From contig JAHEJI010000031.1 in assembly GCA_024638965.1 (NCBI GenBank), positions 1 through 36,585 of the forward strand: 36,585 nt of DNA, in the 5' to 3' direction. Made by a program: the position numbers and the translations under genes. Source of the stretch: Planctomycetaceae bacterium. GTDB taxonomy: Bacteria > Planctomycetota > Planctomycetia > Pirellulales > Pirellulaceae. Each line of letters opens with the position of its first letter. Positions within the stretch are counted from its first letter, which is position 1. Under the pieces are notes generated by a model. It was not told the origin of the DNA. It made no database searches and saw only the letters and a program-made list of their open reading frames with translations. Positions 25,790-35,399 of the stretch are shown here, piece after piece.

Positions 25790-28120
25790 TTAGAAACCAG
25801 GGTCATCGCCTCCTCGACCGCGTCCACCCCGGCCACTTGGCTCGTCATCCTCCTTCTTGGCCTTCTTCTTGCCACCTATCTCGGCCGTCTCATCGGGTTG
25901 AAACAGGAGATGAAGAAAGCCTTTCTTGTCATCGATTTCATTTTGGACATGTAGAGATCCATCGCTGGCCATGACCAAAACTTCTCCCGGCATGTTGTAT
26001 TCGATTTCAGAACCCGCCGAACTCAAGCCGCGAACTTCTTCGCCGCCAAGAATGTCGACCACGGTTGCATCGGTGTCGATTTCGGCGTTTTCGATCTTAC
26101 GAACCGACCAATCGACGGGATGGAGCACGTGGGCATCCGTGTTAAATGTCAAGACATCAGCGCGTCGAGCTTCGCGATGGGCGGGAATACGCGTGCCGTA
26201 CAACGGATCCCATTTTACGGCAGCGATATTCACAGCGGCCTCACCATCGTCAATGTACAGATCGTTAATGCGCGTGGCCTTGGGCGGAACGATTTTACCC
26301 GCATAAAACTCAGCATTTGCTGGTTTACCGACCGTCACCCAGTCAGTGGGTTCACTCCAATCCGAAGCAATCGAATAGGCCAGATCATCACGGCCTTCAG
26401 GCAGCTTGCGCTTAGCGTCCTTTTCAATTCGTTCGCGAACTGCTGGTTCCTTCATCAATTCAGTGACGGGAACGTAGACCCATGTGTCCTCTTCCTCTTG
26501 TTTCCGGTTTGAACCAGGTTTTCCTCCGGAAAACTCACCTTCGCCGCCTTCGAGACCAGCGCCAGCACCTCCCCCAGCCCCAATACCGCTCCCACGATCT
26601 CCACCTCTTCTGGAATCGCCTTCAAGTTTATCAAAGCCGCCTTGAGGTTCGTTGTTCGCATCTCTCAACCACAACCTGACTCGGTAACGGTATTTCTTGG
26701 GGGCCGGGTCTGCACCAGCCCGAACTGGAATCACGTCAAAAAACCTTACCAGCCGGTAGGGCCCTCTGACATCAAGCGATTCAATCGCTTCTTCATAAAT
26801 CTGGAAATTACTACCAGCGCGCCGACCAGCAGGCGCGTCGGACGAGTCGGATCGACCTCGATTTCCTCCGGACAACGCTCCTCGATCACGATCGCCTGGT
26901 CGAGGAGGAGCGCCGCGACGGGATTTTCCGCGGGAGGCCTGCTCGTCTGCCTTCTTCTTTTTGGCAAACGGATCTTCGATGTTTTCACCAGGACCCTCAC
27001 CGCCCTCAGCTGCGAGGCCTCCATCGGGGTAATCAAGGACGTTTCGCAGTGGAATACCGGTGAATCCTTCTTCGGCTTGGAAACCGTCTGGAAAATCGCC
27101 GTCGTACAATGGCCACGTTGAGACATCACGATAGTCAACATGTATCATTGACGGAATTGGCGATGTCAAAACGTCATCATAATAGTCGGGTGCCACGACT
27201 TCGGGCGTATTACCTGAATATTTGCTAACTTGCACATTCGTGATTTTATCTGAAACGTCCTCCCAGTCCGGATCTCCTTCTGCCATTCTTTCGATCTGGA
27301 GGTATTGATATTTGGGACGGTCTCTTTTCGGGTAGTAACCCTTGGCCCCGGCAAACGCGCTTGCGAATTCAGCCGACTGGTCCTCAAACCGGACCAAGCC
27401 GGTAACTGCAACGACATCACACATCCAGCCTTTACTGTTGGAGGGAGTTGCATTCACTTTTTCGGGTCGGATCCCGACTTTTTCTTGACGATGGAAGTTC
27501 AAGATTTCTGACCCCGGCGCTATTTTGCCGTCGTCTCTTTCTCTTCTGGGACGATCCTGTTCAGGTGGAGCGTTTTCACCACCCTCCAGACCGGCACCTC
27601 CAGAACCGATTCCACGACCACCACGGGGTTGGTCATCAGCACTGTCGTCCGCGTCTGCACGAGGAAGATCGGTGACCGCATCGGTTGTCGGCGAGTCTTT
27701 TTTTACCAGCACGGTTGCCGGGAACGTATACGCCATCAAATGCTCGGCCGGCAAGATTGCGGGATCGGTGCGCAAACCAGCCGTCATCGCCTTGGTTCCA
27801 AGGAGAAATTCAAACTCATATTCTCTGACTGGAATGACAGCTTTTTCGAGTTCTCCAATCCGGTTATGAGCGCTATGATCGGCCTGGCGAAACTCTTCAA
27901 TTTCGGTCCAGCTCGTTGGTTTGACCATGGTCGAGTGAGCTCGGTCAGAAAGGTCTGCTAGACTTTTCGGCGTCTGCTCTGCAAACTTTTCAGTCCCAAA
28001 CCCAATCCAAAAGAACACGCCTAGAAGAATAATCGCGACAGCAAGGATGACTTTTTCTATATGGTAAAGCAGAAACTTTTTCATGCCTTGCTTACTAAAG
28101 TCGATATTGGGCTTTTTCAT
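25790..28120 (-). CDS. Single-pass membrane protein of the pilus/secretion locus (Gly-rich)
   Basis: The 776-residue protein has a short cytoplasmic N-terminus and one membrane helix at about 23-42 ('VILAVAIILLGVFFWIGF'); the rest should be periplasmic. Structured blocks ('VAVTGLVRFEDQSAEFA', 'GPYRLVRFFDVIPVRAGA') alternate with charged, Gly-rich linkers. Two copies of a 'GIGxGGAG..LEGGE' motif occur at about residues 173 and 516. The C-terminus is Lys/Asp/Gly-rich and ends 'GDDPGF'. Its place between the PilO-like gene and the secretin corresponds to the position of Amuc_1099 in Akkermansia as I recall it, which suggests a periplasmic connector between inner-membrane complex and secretin. 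No known domain is certain. A terminator follows at 25707-25733. Confidence 0.85.
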   Translation of the reverse strand: MKKPNIDFSKQGMKKFLLYHIEKVILAVAIILLGVFFWIGFGTEKFAEQTPKSLADLSDRAHSTMVKPTSWTEIEEFRQADHSAHNRIGELEKAVIPVREYEFEFLLGTKAMTAGLRTDPAILPAEHLMAYTFPATVLVKKDSPTTDAVTDLPRADADDSADDQPRGGRGIGSGGAGLEGGENAPPEQDRPRRERDDGKIAPGSEILNFHRQEKVGIRPEKVNATPSNSKGWMCDVVAVTGLVRFEDQSAEFASAFAGAKGYYPKRDRPKYQYLQIERMAEGDPDWEDVSDKITNVQVSKYSGNTPEVVAPDYYDDVLTSPIPSMIHVDYRDVSTWPLYDGDFPDGFQAEEGFTGIPLRNVLDYPDGGLAAEGGEGPGENIEDPFAKKKKADEQASRGKSRRGAPPRPGDRDRGALSGGNRGRSDSSDAPAGRRAGSNFQIYEEAIESLDVRGPYRLVRFFDVIPVRAGADPAPKKYRYRVRLWLRDANNEPQGGFDKLEGDSRRGGDRGSGIGAGGGAGAGLEGGEGEFSGGKPGSNRKQEEEDTWVYVPVTELMKEPAVRERIEKDAKRKLPEGRDDLAYSIASDWSEPTDWVTVGKPANAEFYAGKIVPPKATRINDLYIDDGEAAVNIAAVKWDPLYGTRIPAHREARRADVLTFNTDAHVLHPVDWSVRKIENAEIDTDATVVDILGGEEVRGLSSAGSEIEYNMPGEVLVMASDGSLHVQNEIDDKKGFLHLLFQPDETAEIGGKKKAKKEDDEPSGRGGRGRGGDDPGF

Positions 28121-28174
28121 GTTTTGAACCAGCTAAATTTTCTTCTGTTTAAGACTATGCACATCGTGATCGGG

Positions 28175-29815
28175 CTACGGTTTTGTGGAAGGCGCTGATG
28201 GCGTAACTTCAGGCTTCTCACCCGTCAACAAAGCTCGGTTGACTGGATTGTAAATTTTCACAATGCCGTAGAATTCGACAGCCACATCGTAACTGGTGCG
28301 CGTCTCAATTGCTTCGGTTGCCGCTTCTTCTCCTTGTCGCGAACCTGGGGCAAACTCGCTTTCGCCACCGGCCATACCAGTTCCACCTGCCCCACCTGCT
28401 GCACCAATAGTACTACCGCGATCAGATCCTTGCTCGTCTTCTCCACGAGCTCCACCTTTACCCATTGCTCCGACCAACACGATCCCTTCATTGGGGACGT
28501 GTTTGTTGATTCGGACCTGATTGATCTCGAACGCGAAAGGATAGTTGGCAGCTTTGGAAATGAATTCCGGGATTTTTCGTTCGTCCATTTGAAGTGCGAT
28601 GCGAACGGGGATACGTTTCGCAACAATCAGTTCAAGGTATTTGTCCGGCAGATCGGATCGATCTGTTGCCAACACCTGTCTCACATCTTCCGCCGTAATC
28701 GGTTCGTAATCAGCATCGACGTAGCGTCCGTGGAATGGGCTCTTGTACTTGTCGGTATTGGTAGCAAAAGGGTCTTTGGTTTCTTTGCGGGCACGCCCTC
28801 GGCCCCCCGCCGAACGGTCTCTCTTGGCGTTCGTTTTGGCTGGAGCTTTTGTCGACCCGGCGAGCCGAGCATTCGGTTTCGTGAGTTCGCCAAGTTGAGC
28901 ACGGGCTTCTCGACCGAATGCGATATGGTCAATGACCTTTATCGGGGCAAGGTCGTTGGCGTTCGCATCACCGTTTACTTCTTTGATGACGTTGAACATC
29001 GCCTCCAGCAACCACAGGTCCTGTTGCAGCATAAAGATCTGCAATGGTGTTGGATAATTACGTGTCAATTGATTGTCGTCGTAGCCTCTAAACGTCGTCA
29101 GTTTATCGTTCCAAAGATCTTGGTTTTCTTCATTCCACTGGACGACGGTCGAAATATCGATTCCGGTTTTGTCTTTCTGAGCGCCAACGGATGGTCGCCC
29201 GGCACCGCCGCGTTCGCGCTCACGGCCACCAGGTCCAATATTGGCAGGTGGACGTTCATCTTCATCGGAATCCGCCTTGTCTTTTTCAGATTTCTTTTTT
29301 CCATGCTTCCATTTGGTTCCGATAATATTACTAATCTGCTCCATCCTTGGTGGAATCTGTTGTTTGTAAATCGCCAATAATTCCAGCATCGTGTTTGGAT
29401 CTGTCTCGACAGGGAATGTTTCGGGCGGATCAAATCGCTTGAACACCCTGACAAAATCGTCACTATCAATCACTTCTTTGGGCCAGACCAAGATGCTTTC
29501 CTGTTTTTCCCGTCGCAGTTTCCAAGCCGCCAGAACGGCGTCGATGCCTTCCTGAATTTCAGCATTCATACCCGCAATCGTCGTTTCATTAGGATGAGCG
29601 ACCACATTATCGCCGACTTCAGCCGCTGTCGTCTTGATAATCGCGTTCGCCGAATTGATCTTGGATTTGAGATCGGACTCCCAGGAACTCTTATCCTCGA
29701 TGAGCTGATTGGTGGATATGAACCAAGTGGCAATCATTGCGATTGAGAGAAAACCACAAGCGATCCAAAAACGGTTATTTTTCAGAAAATTGAATACGGG
29801 AATCAGCTTGTCCAT
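28175..29815 (-). CDS. PilO-like single-pass membrane protein (Amuc_1100-type position)
   Basis: The 546-residue protein has a cytoplasmic start, one membrane helix at about 15-34 ('FWIACGFLSIAMIATWFI'), and a helical segment after it, as in PilO/PilN-type proteins. A later block ('IPVRIALQMDERKIPEFI') resembles the ferredoxin-like domain region of PilO-type proteins. Charged linkers lie between, and a Gly-rich motif 'GAAGGAGGTGMAGGE' near residue 475 recurs in the next protein. GGAG lies 7 nt before the ATG. The gene follows pilM-pilN by 42 nt and precedes the 776-residue gene by 54 nt, so the three are probably one operon. The Amuc_1100 comparison rests on order and architecture. Confidence 0.85.
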   Translation of the reverse strand: MDKLIPVFNFLKNNRFWIACGFLSIAMIATWFISTNQLIEDKSSWESDLKSKINSANAIIKTTAAEVGDNVVAHPNETTIAGMNAEIQEGIDAVLAAWKLRREKQESILVWPKEVIDSDDFVRVFKRFDPPETFPVETDPNTMLELLAIYKQQIPPRMEQISNIIGTKWKHGKKKSEKDKADSDEDERPPANIGPGGRERERGGAGRPSVGAQKDKTGIDISTVVQWNEENQDLWNDKLTTFRGYDDNQLTRNYPTPLQIFMLQQDLWLLEAMFNVIKEVNGDANANDLAPIKVIDHIAFGREARAQLGELTKPNARLAGSTKAPAKTNAKRDRSAGGRGRARKETKDPFATNTDKYKSPFHGRYVDADYEPITAEDVRQVLATDRSDLPDKYLELIVAKRIPVRIALQMDERKIPEFISKAANYPFAFEINQVRINKHVPNEGIVLVGAMGKGGARGEDEQGSDRGSTIGAAGGAGGTGMAGGESEFAPGSRQGEEAATEAIETRTSYDVAVEFYGIVKIYNPVNRALLTGEKPEVTPSAPSTKP

Positions 29816-29857
29816 TATTTGCTCCGATTAACGGTTTGTTGCTATCCAACAAGATGC

Positions 29858-32041
29858 TTATTTTTCTTCGGCGGCCTCATTGGCTGCTTCAGCCGCGGCA
29901 GCCAATTCTGCTTCCTTTTTCTCTCGTTCAGCTCTTCGCTCGAACCTCTCTTTGGGAGAACGAGGAATCCAAGCCATTTGAATCGTGAAGTCATATCGGT
30001 CGACGACGAATTTCAGCGGGCCTTCAGTTGCCTCCGACTCACCATCCTTGGAGTCATCGGAAGATTTGGCTATGTTCTTCTCCCGGCTGAAGAAAATCGT
30101 CTCCTTGCTTGGTGTGAAATCGTTCGTGATGGTCGGACTATAGATTCCAAAATCCGCAAACGTATAAAGACCGCCACCAAAAACTTCGTTTTCCTCACCC
30201 GGAAACTTGACCTCACCTTGAATCAATTTTCGAATGAACGAATCAATCAAGTAGGATCGGTCCGAATTTCGTGCCCGGACCATCGCATCACTGTTATGGT
30301 AGTGATGCCCAACGATTTCGATCACCCAACCGCTCTGACCGGTAAGGAGCGAGCTTTCTTCGTCACTTTTCTCGACAACTTTCTGTTCGAGTTCTTTCTT
30401 GTTGTCAAGATCTTCCACGAAATTATTCAACATCGTCTCGTAAATCGGTCTGGTGTCGGCGTGCCATTCACCGAGGTCTTTGAAGAACTTCGTTTCGACA
30501 TGGTCGATGTATAATTCTTTGCGGTCCTTATATCCGTATTTGGCTGGGTCAATCTTGCGATCTTCCACCGCAGAAGCTTCCAGAATCTTCGGATCTCGAG
30601 GCAGTGCCTGTGAAATCGCAGAGCTGATCTCAATCCACGTCGATTTATCTTCCGAGGCGGATGTCAACTCGGCAGCCAGTCTGGTTAATTTGTCGAGCTT
30701 TTCTTTTTGATCAGTGTCCTGTTGAACGAAGTTGGCGCTTTGGGAAGCTTCACTTTGAACCCTTGATTTGGCTTTTGACCAGGCGACACCATCGACCTCG
30801 TAATTGTCGTGTACGTTCCACCAGGCACTTTCCGTGAAAAAGTAGCCCAGTAAACAGCCCAACATCAGGGCACCGACGGAAGCCAAAACCCAAGGCTTCT
30901 TGGCCCTGATGATTCGCTCCGTGACGATTTCTTCGGGCAAGAGATTCGTGTTGACCTGCCCCCGTTTGAGACCTTGCAAACACAACCCGTAGCATGGTGC
31001 AAAGGAGAGGAGGTTATCGGTAAACGACTTCTGACCAACAACGTCTGAACCGGTTAAGTTCTTGAAATCAGAAATCTTGGCGATGTCGATTTCAAGCTGT
31101 TTGTTCAAATACTGTCGAAGACCAGGTAATTTCGCGGCGTTTCCAAGCAATACCAGCTTCGAAATCTCGGCCGATTTCTCCATGCTTTGAAAAAACGTCA
31201 GCGAACGTTGGACTTCATTGACCAAATCATTAAAAACCGGTCGCATCGCCTTAAAGACGGCTTTCGGATTCTCGGCCTGACGCGCGTTCCGCTTCAAATG
31301 CTCGGCCTTCGCCTGAGTCAGCTTCAACTCACGCGAGAGATGTTTTGTAAAGTGGTTTCCACCGATTGGAATGTTACGCAACCACAACTTAATACCGTTG
31401 GAAACGATTAAGTCCGTGGTGTCGGTGCCCATCGACATGACCACCATCGATTCGGGCGGATTCTCAGGGTCAAAATCATCGGGATCGGGAAGGTCTTCGA
31501 TGATGTCATGGCAAACCACATTAAAGATGGCCAAGGGAGAAAGCTGAACGTAGTCGACGTCAATATCCGCGTCATCGAACGGCCGTAAAGCCCGAAACAC
31601 GGCTTCCCGCTTCATCGCAAACAAGCCGACTTCGGCATCGACGGTTCGACCATCGATAATCGATCCGCCCAATTGTTGCCAGTCCCAAATCACGTCTTCA
31701 ATCGGAAACGGAATTTGCTGCTTAACTTCATATTTGACAATTTCCGGCAGCGTTTTAGCGTCGACGGGTGGTGGTTTAAAAAATCGCGACAGGCCAGCTT
31801 GGCCAGAGACACTGATGGCAACCGAATCGCCCAGCACTGCATTGCGAGACAAGAACTCTTTCAGAGCTTCGCGGATCAATTCTTCCGGGTCCGCGTCGGC
31901 TTGACTCAGGATCTTGGGGTATTCGATGAAGTCATACCTGTCCGCAATAACGGTCTCGCCGTCCGAATCCAGAGTACAACGTAATGCCTTAAGTGCGCAT
32001 TGACCTAAATCGATTCCCCATACGGCATTTTTCTTCGCCAT
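29858..32041 (-). CDS. pilM: PilM-PilN fusion: actin-like pilus ATPase joined to a membrane-anchored periplasmic part
   Basis: I place the start at ATG 32041 (AGGCGGA upstream) rather than TTG 32059, giving 727 residues. Residues 1 to about 360 are a PilM/FtsA-like actin fold: 'WGIDLGQCALKAL' (8-20), 'YEVKQQIPFPIEDV', phosphate-2 'MSMGTDTTDLIV' (202-213), and adenosine motif 'LVLLGNAAKLPGL' (296-308). Then comes 'NTNLLPEEI' (365-373), the peptide that in separate PilN proteins binds PilM, and a membrane helix at about 383-402. The remaining ~325 residues are coiled coil and a mixed domain, expected in the periplasm. The protein thus couples a cytoplasmic ATPase-fold ring to the envelope. It heads a three-gene operon. 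Confidence 0.93.
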   Translation of the reverse strand: MAKKNAVWGIDLGQCALKALRCTLDSDGETVIADRYDFIEYPKILSQADADPEELIREALKEFLSRNAVLGDSVAISVSGQAGLSRFFKPPPVDAKTLPEIVKYEVKQQIPFPIEDVIWDWQQLGGSIIDGRTVDAEVGLFAMKREAVFRALRPFDDADIDVDYVQLSPLAIFNVVCHDIIEDLPDPDDFDPENPPESMVVMSMGTDTTDLIVSNGIKLWLRNIPIGGNHFTKHLSRELKLTQAKAEHLKRNARQAENPKAVFKAMRPVFNDLVNEVQRSLTFFQSMEKSAEISKLVLLGNAAKLPGLRQYLNKQLEIDIAKISDFKNLTGSDVVGQKSFTDNLLSFAPCYGLCLQGLKRGQVNTNLLPEEIVTERIIRAKKPWVLASVGALMLGCLLGYFFTESAWWNVHDNYEVDGVAWSKAKSRVQSEASQSANFVQQDTDQKEKLDKLTRLAAELTSASEDKSTWIEISSAISQALPRDPKILEASAVEDRKIDPAKYGYKDRKELYIDHVETKFFKDLGEWHADTRPIYETMLNNFVEDLDNKKELEQKVVEKSDEESSLLTGQSGWVIEIVGHHYHNSDAMVRARNSDRSYLIDSFIRKLIQGEVKFPGEENEVFGGGLYTFADFGIYSPTITNDFTPSKETIFFSREKNIAKSSDDSKDGESEATEGPLKFVVDRYDFTIQMAWIPRSPKERFERRAEREKKEAELAAAAEAANEAAEEK

Positions 32042-32205
32042 CGTTCCGCCTAAACTCAATTCCGACTAATAATCACCTTCACAGAACCATTGATTTCGAA
32101 TCAAGAAATCAACCAAAACGCCAAACTCAGAGCTGACGAACGGAAGTCAAAAGAAGATGGGTCTCTTGGTTATCCACAAAGCATGTTTGGATACATTCAT
32201 CTTAT

Positions 32206-32235
32206 AATTTAATGAAAAACCCCCCTAATTGTCAA
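32206..32235 (-). promoter_or_regulatory. Candidate sigma-70-like promoter for the pilM operon
   Basis: On the minus strand a perfect -35 hexamer TTGACA (32235-32230) is followed after 18 bp by TAAATT (32211-32206), which matches 4 of 6 -10 positions. It would give a leader of about 160 nt before the pilM ATG. The surrounding gene-free stretch 32042-32588 is divergent between pilM and the + strand GH38-like gene and is AT-rich here; nothing else clear is seen in it. Confidence 0.35.
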
Positions 32236-32588
32236 CTTTTTAGACGCTCATCCGCTTTGTTTAGCGTGACTTAAAACTATTCCTAACCGACTAATCGATC
32301 ATTCAAGCTGATGAAATATCACCGTTGAACTTGTTTTGATCTTGAAAAACTCGTCGCACCAGCTTTCGTCGCGGGCCTCAATCAGACTGACTCGATCGTT
32401 TGCCCCAAAACTGAGCAGTATTATGTTGCCCAGCCAACGATGGAACTCTCAAACCGGACAACTGGGTTTTCGAAGCACATTTTTCAAACAATTCGAAATT
32501 CGCCAAACACGAAACCGGAATGGCCGGTATATTCGGTCCTCGTCCGACCCCGTTGAGACGAAATGCAGGCTCCGCAGTTCCATCAAAA

Positions 32589-35399
32589 ATGCCGTTTCAT
32601 CAAACAATTATTCTGTTGCCGTGCCATTCGCTAGAGGATTTGCCCACTCATTTTCGTGGAAAAGACGCGGATAGCCTCCTTGCCAATTGGACTGCGATGT
32701 GGCACCCGGCATTGATCGCGGCAACTGGAAAACAACCCCAATACCGCAGTGCCGAATTACCTGGTGAATTTGAAACCGATACTCTTGTGCTGGTTCCCAG
32801 CGTTGCAGAACCCTGTATACCGGCCAATTTTGCAGACGAAACCGCCCACCTGAAGGTGTTAGTCGGCGAAACATCTCGAGCGCAAATCATTGAAAAAATC
32901 GTTGCCTTAGACGGGTTGGCAATCGATCTTGGGAACGGCGATGTTTTCGATTCAGAGTATGTCGAAGATTTTTTTGCTCTCGGCTTTGCGTTTCTGCAAA
33001 TCCAGCTGATGACGCGGCAACTTCGAGGTTCCAGCAACCTCAATGAATCCGTGTTCGAGGAGATTCTGGTTGCGGCCGCGATGGGCCTGGTCAAGGGCGA
33101 TGAAGAAGCGGCACGTCAAGAGTTGACGAATTGCTTCGATCTTCTGCTTCAAGAAAAGAACACCTATTACCCCGTGCAACCGGAGTTGATTGAGCTCGTT
33201 TTGACGGCCCCGTCCACAATTGGCATGAACTTGGAAAAGGAACTTGGCGACGCCGAACATCCGAAATGCCTGTTGGTAACCGGTGCGTTATCCCGCGAGA
33301 TGGAATCGAACCGCCCGAAGCTCTTCGAACGCTTGAAGACGTTTGTCCAATCCAAACGAATAGACCTTGTCGGCGGATTAGATCACGAGTTAGCCGAACC
33401 ATTGTTGTCGCTTGAAACCAGCATCAACCAGATTTCAGCTGCGGCCAATTCACTACGGAAACAGTTCGATATTGAAATCAAGACTTACGCTCGCCGTCGA
33501 TTTGGATTGAGCCCATGGCTGCCGACGATTCTTGACCAGTTCAACTTTCTTGGTGTACTGCATAGCTCGATGGATGAAGGCAATTTTCCAACGGCTTCCA
33601 CCGGCAACATTCGTTGGGAATCAGACGATGGCTCTTCAATTCTGGCTCTTGCTCAACCGCCAGACGACGCCAACGACGGATTTACTTTTCTGCGACTCGG
33701 TTTGGAGATTGGGCAGGCACTCGATTCAGCTCATGTGGCGACTGTAATTTTGGCTCACTGGCCGAACGAGACGCATTTTTGTTTCCATGACCTCTGCCGC
33801 ATCAGTCGTTATGGCCCACTTTTCGGTCTGTTTCGAACGCTAAGCGATTATTTCGACTCAGTCTACGACCCGGGTTACGGAGACTCATTCTCAGCGCATG
33901 AATATCGAGGCGAATACCTGAAGTCAGCGACCACAAAAAATGAATCGAATCCAATCTCGCGCTTCGTTGATTATTGGCAGCGATTTTATCTTCACCGATC
34001 CTTGAGCGCATTGCTGGTGCAAAGGTCTGTAAGAAAGCTCGATAACGGGGCGGCTTTACATGCGCACTTAAAGCAACTGAACCGGCTTCAGTCTCGAATC
34101 GAATTAGCCACCGAGCAAACGGATGATCAGTTGGATGAGGAGCTCGCAAGACTTCAAACCGCTTTGCAGACCGAAAACGAAACTGATATCCAAGTGGTCA
34201 TCAATACGACCAGCTTTCCACGGATCGTTTTTGTTCAAACTGACAACCGCCGTTGTTTTGCCAAGTCGGCTTCCGATCCGATTCGGCTCGCCGATTCAAC
34301 CAACGATCATACCGAATGGGTCCTCAAACTGCCTCCGATGTCAGCAACTCAACTGGGATCGAATGAAGGAGCTTCCAAGAAACTCTCGCGCGAGCCAACA
34401 ATTCTTGATGGCAACCGATTGCGTAACGAGTTTTTCGAAGTCGAAATTGATACGACCACCGGCGGCATCCGCAGCATTGACAAATACGATCGAAGAAAGA
34501 ACTTATTGTCGCAACAGCTGGCGTTGCGAATCCCCACGGTGAACGATGGTCCTCAGCAACCGCTCACTCGCTCACGATATTCACAAATGCGGTGCACGGA
34601 TGTGAAAACAAGCTGTCCCACCCGATTATCGGGAATGATCACAAGTCGAGGCAATCTGATCGATGATGCCGGCGCAGGCGAGTCGATCGTGGCTGAATAC
34701 GAGCAGAAAATAACAGTGAATCGCGGCATACCGATCATTGACTTTGCCGTGACAATTATTCCTCAAATCGAACTCATCCAGAATGTGAACCACTACTTTT
34801 GTTCGCGGATTGCCTGGAAACACGAATCGGCGGATCTCGTCCGAAATGTTCAGGAATCGCGAGCACACGTGGTCGAAGATCGGTTCGACGCATCCAACTT
34901 TCTCGAAATCAAAGGCCTTTCCGATTCGATCACATTATTGACCGGCGGGCTGCCCTATCATCGGCGGTCCTCGCGGAGGATGGTCGATACGCTCTTAATC
35001 GTTGCAGGCGAAACGAGGAACAAGTTCCGATTCGGAATAGGACTGAATCTCGAATATCCGCTCCACAGCGCGATCGGTTTCATGACTCCCGCCTTGATTT
35101 TCGATTCTGATCAAAAGAGCGGTTGGTTTTTTCATCTCAACTGCAAAAATGTGGTCGCGACTTGGTGGCAGCCTGTTCTCGATAACGAACGAGGATGTGT
35201 CGGTGTCGAAGTCCGGATCCGCGAAACGGAAAATCGTGCAGGCCAACTTCGAATCAGCTGCCCTTTTAGCTTGACGTCGGCTCGACAAGTCAACTTTCTC
35301 GGTGAACAACTGAAGGAAGTCGACCATACCGAAAATGTGGCAACCTTCGATTTTCACGGTGCCGAACTTTTTCAGATCCAACTAAACTGGAATTCATGA
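32589..35399 (+). CDS. GH38-like (alpha-mannosidase-related) protein
   Basis: I favour ATG 32589, because 'MPFHQTIILLPCHSLEDLPTH' is the conserved-looking start; an in-frame ATG at 32520 adds 23 residues without similarity. The ~936-residue protein has no signal peptide. The N-terminal half looks like a GH38/57-type barrel with 'RRFGLSPWLPTILDQF', and 'NRLRNEFFEVEIDTTTGGIRSI' (split over about 615-636) is the start of a GH38 C-terminal beta domain. The HxD-type catalytic metal motif of classical alpha-mannosidases is not seen; the N-terminus has 'CHSLED' instead. It may be a divergent hydrolase or an inactive relative. Its TGA overlaps the cmk ATG (ATGA), so the two are translationally coupled. 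Confidence 0.75.
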   Translation: MPFHQTIILLPCHSLEDLPTHFRGKDADSLLANWTAMWHPALIAATGKQPQYRSAELPGEFETDTLVLVPSVAEPCIPANFADETAHLKVLVGETSRAQIIEKIVALDGLAIDLGNGDVFDSEYVEDFFALGFAFLQIQLMTRQLRGSSNLNESVFEEILVAAAMGLVKGDEEAARQELTNCFDLLLQEKNTYYPVQPELIELVLTAPSTIGMNLEKELGDAEHPKCLLVTGALSREMESNRPKLFERLKTFVQSKRIDLVGGLDHELAEPLLSLETSINQISAAANSLRKQFDIEIKTYARRRFGLSPWLPTILDQFNFLGVLHSSMDEGNFPTASTGNIRWESDDGSSILALAQPPDDANDGFTFLRLGLEIGQALDSAHVATVILAHWPNETHFCFHDLCRISRYGPLFGLFRTLSDYFDSVYDPGYGDSFSAHEYRGEYLKSATTKNESNPISRFVDYWQRFYLHRSLSALLVQRSVRKLDNGAALHAHLKQLNRLQSRIELATEQTDDQLDEELARLQTALQTENETDIQVVINTTSFPRIVFVQTDNRRCFAKSASDPIRLADSTNDHTEWVLKLPPMSATQLGSNEGASKKLSREPTILDGNRLRNEFFEVEIDTTTGGIRSIDKYDRRKNLLSQQLALRIPTVNDGPQQPLTRSRYSQMRCTDVKTSCPTRLSGMITSRGNLIDDAGAGESIVAEYEQKITVNRGIPIIDFAVTIIPQIELIQNVNHYFCSRIAWKHESADLVRNVQESRAHVVEDRFDASNFLEIKGLSDSITLLTGGLPYHRRSSRRMVDTLLIVAGETRNKFRFGIGLNLEYPLHSAIGFMTPALIFDSDQKSGWFFHLNCKNVVATWWQPVLDNERGCVGVEVRIRETENRAGQLRISCPFSLTSARQVNFLGEQLKEVDHTENVATFDFHGAELFQIQLNWNS

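Noticed and set aside
28334-29380. 348-codon open frame antisense to the PilO-like gene
   Set aside because: It has no start context, no recognisable motif and Cys/Phe-rich composition typical of a mirror frame of a well-supported gene.
32170-32178. Perfect DnaA box TTATCCACA upstream of the pilM operon
   Set aside because: It is single, with no cluster of boxes, no dnaA/dnaN neighbour and no AT-rich repeats; one such 9-mer in a window this size is not surprising.
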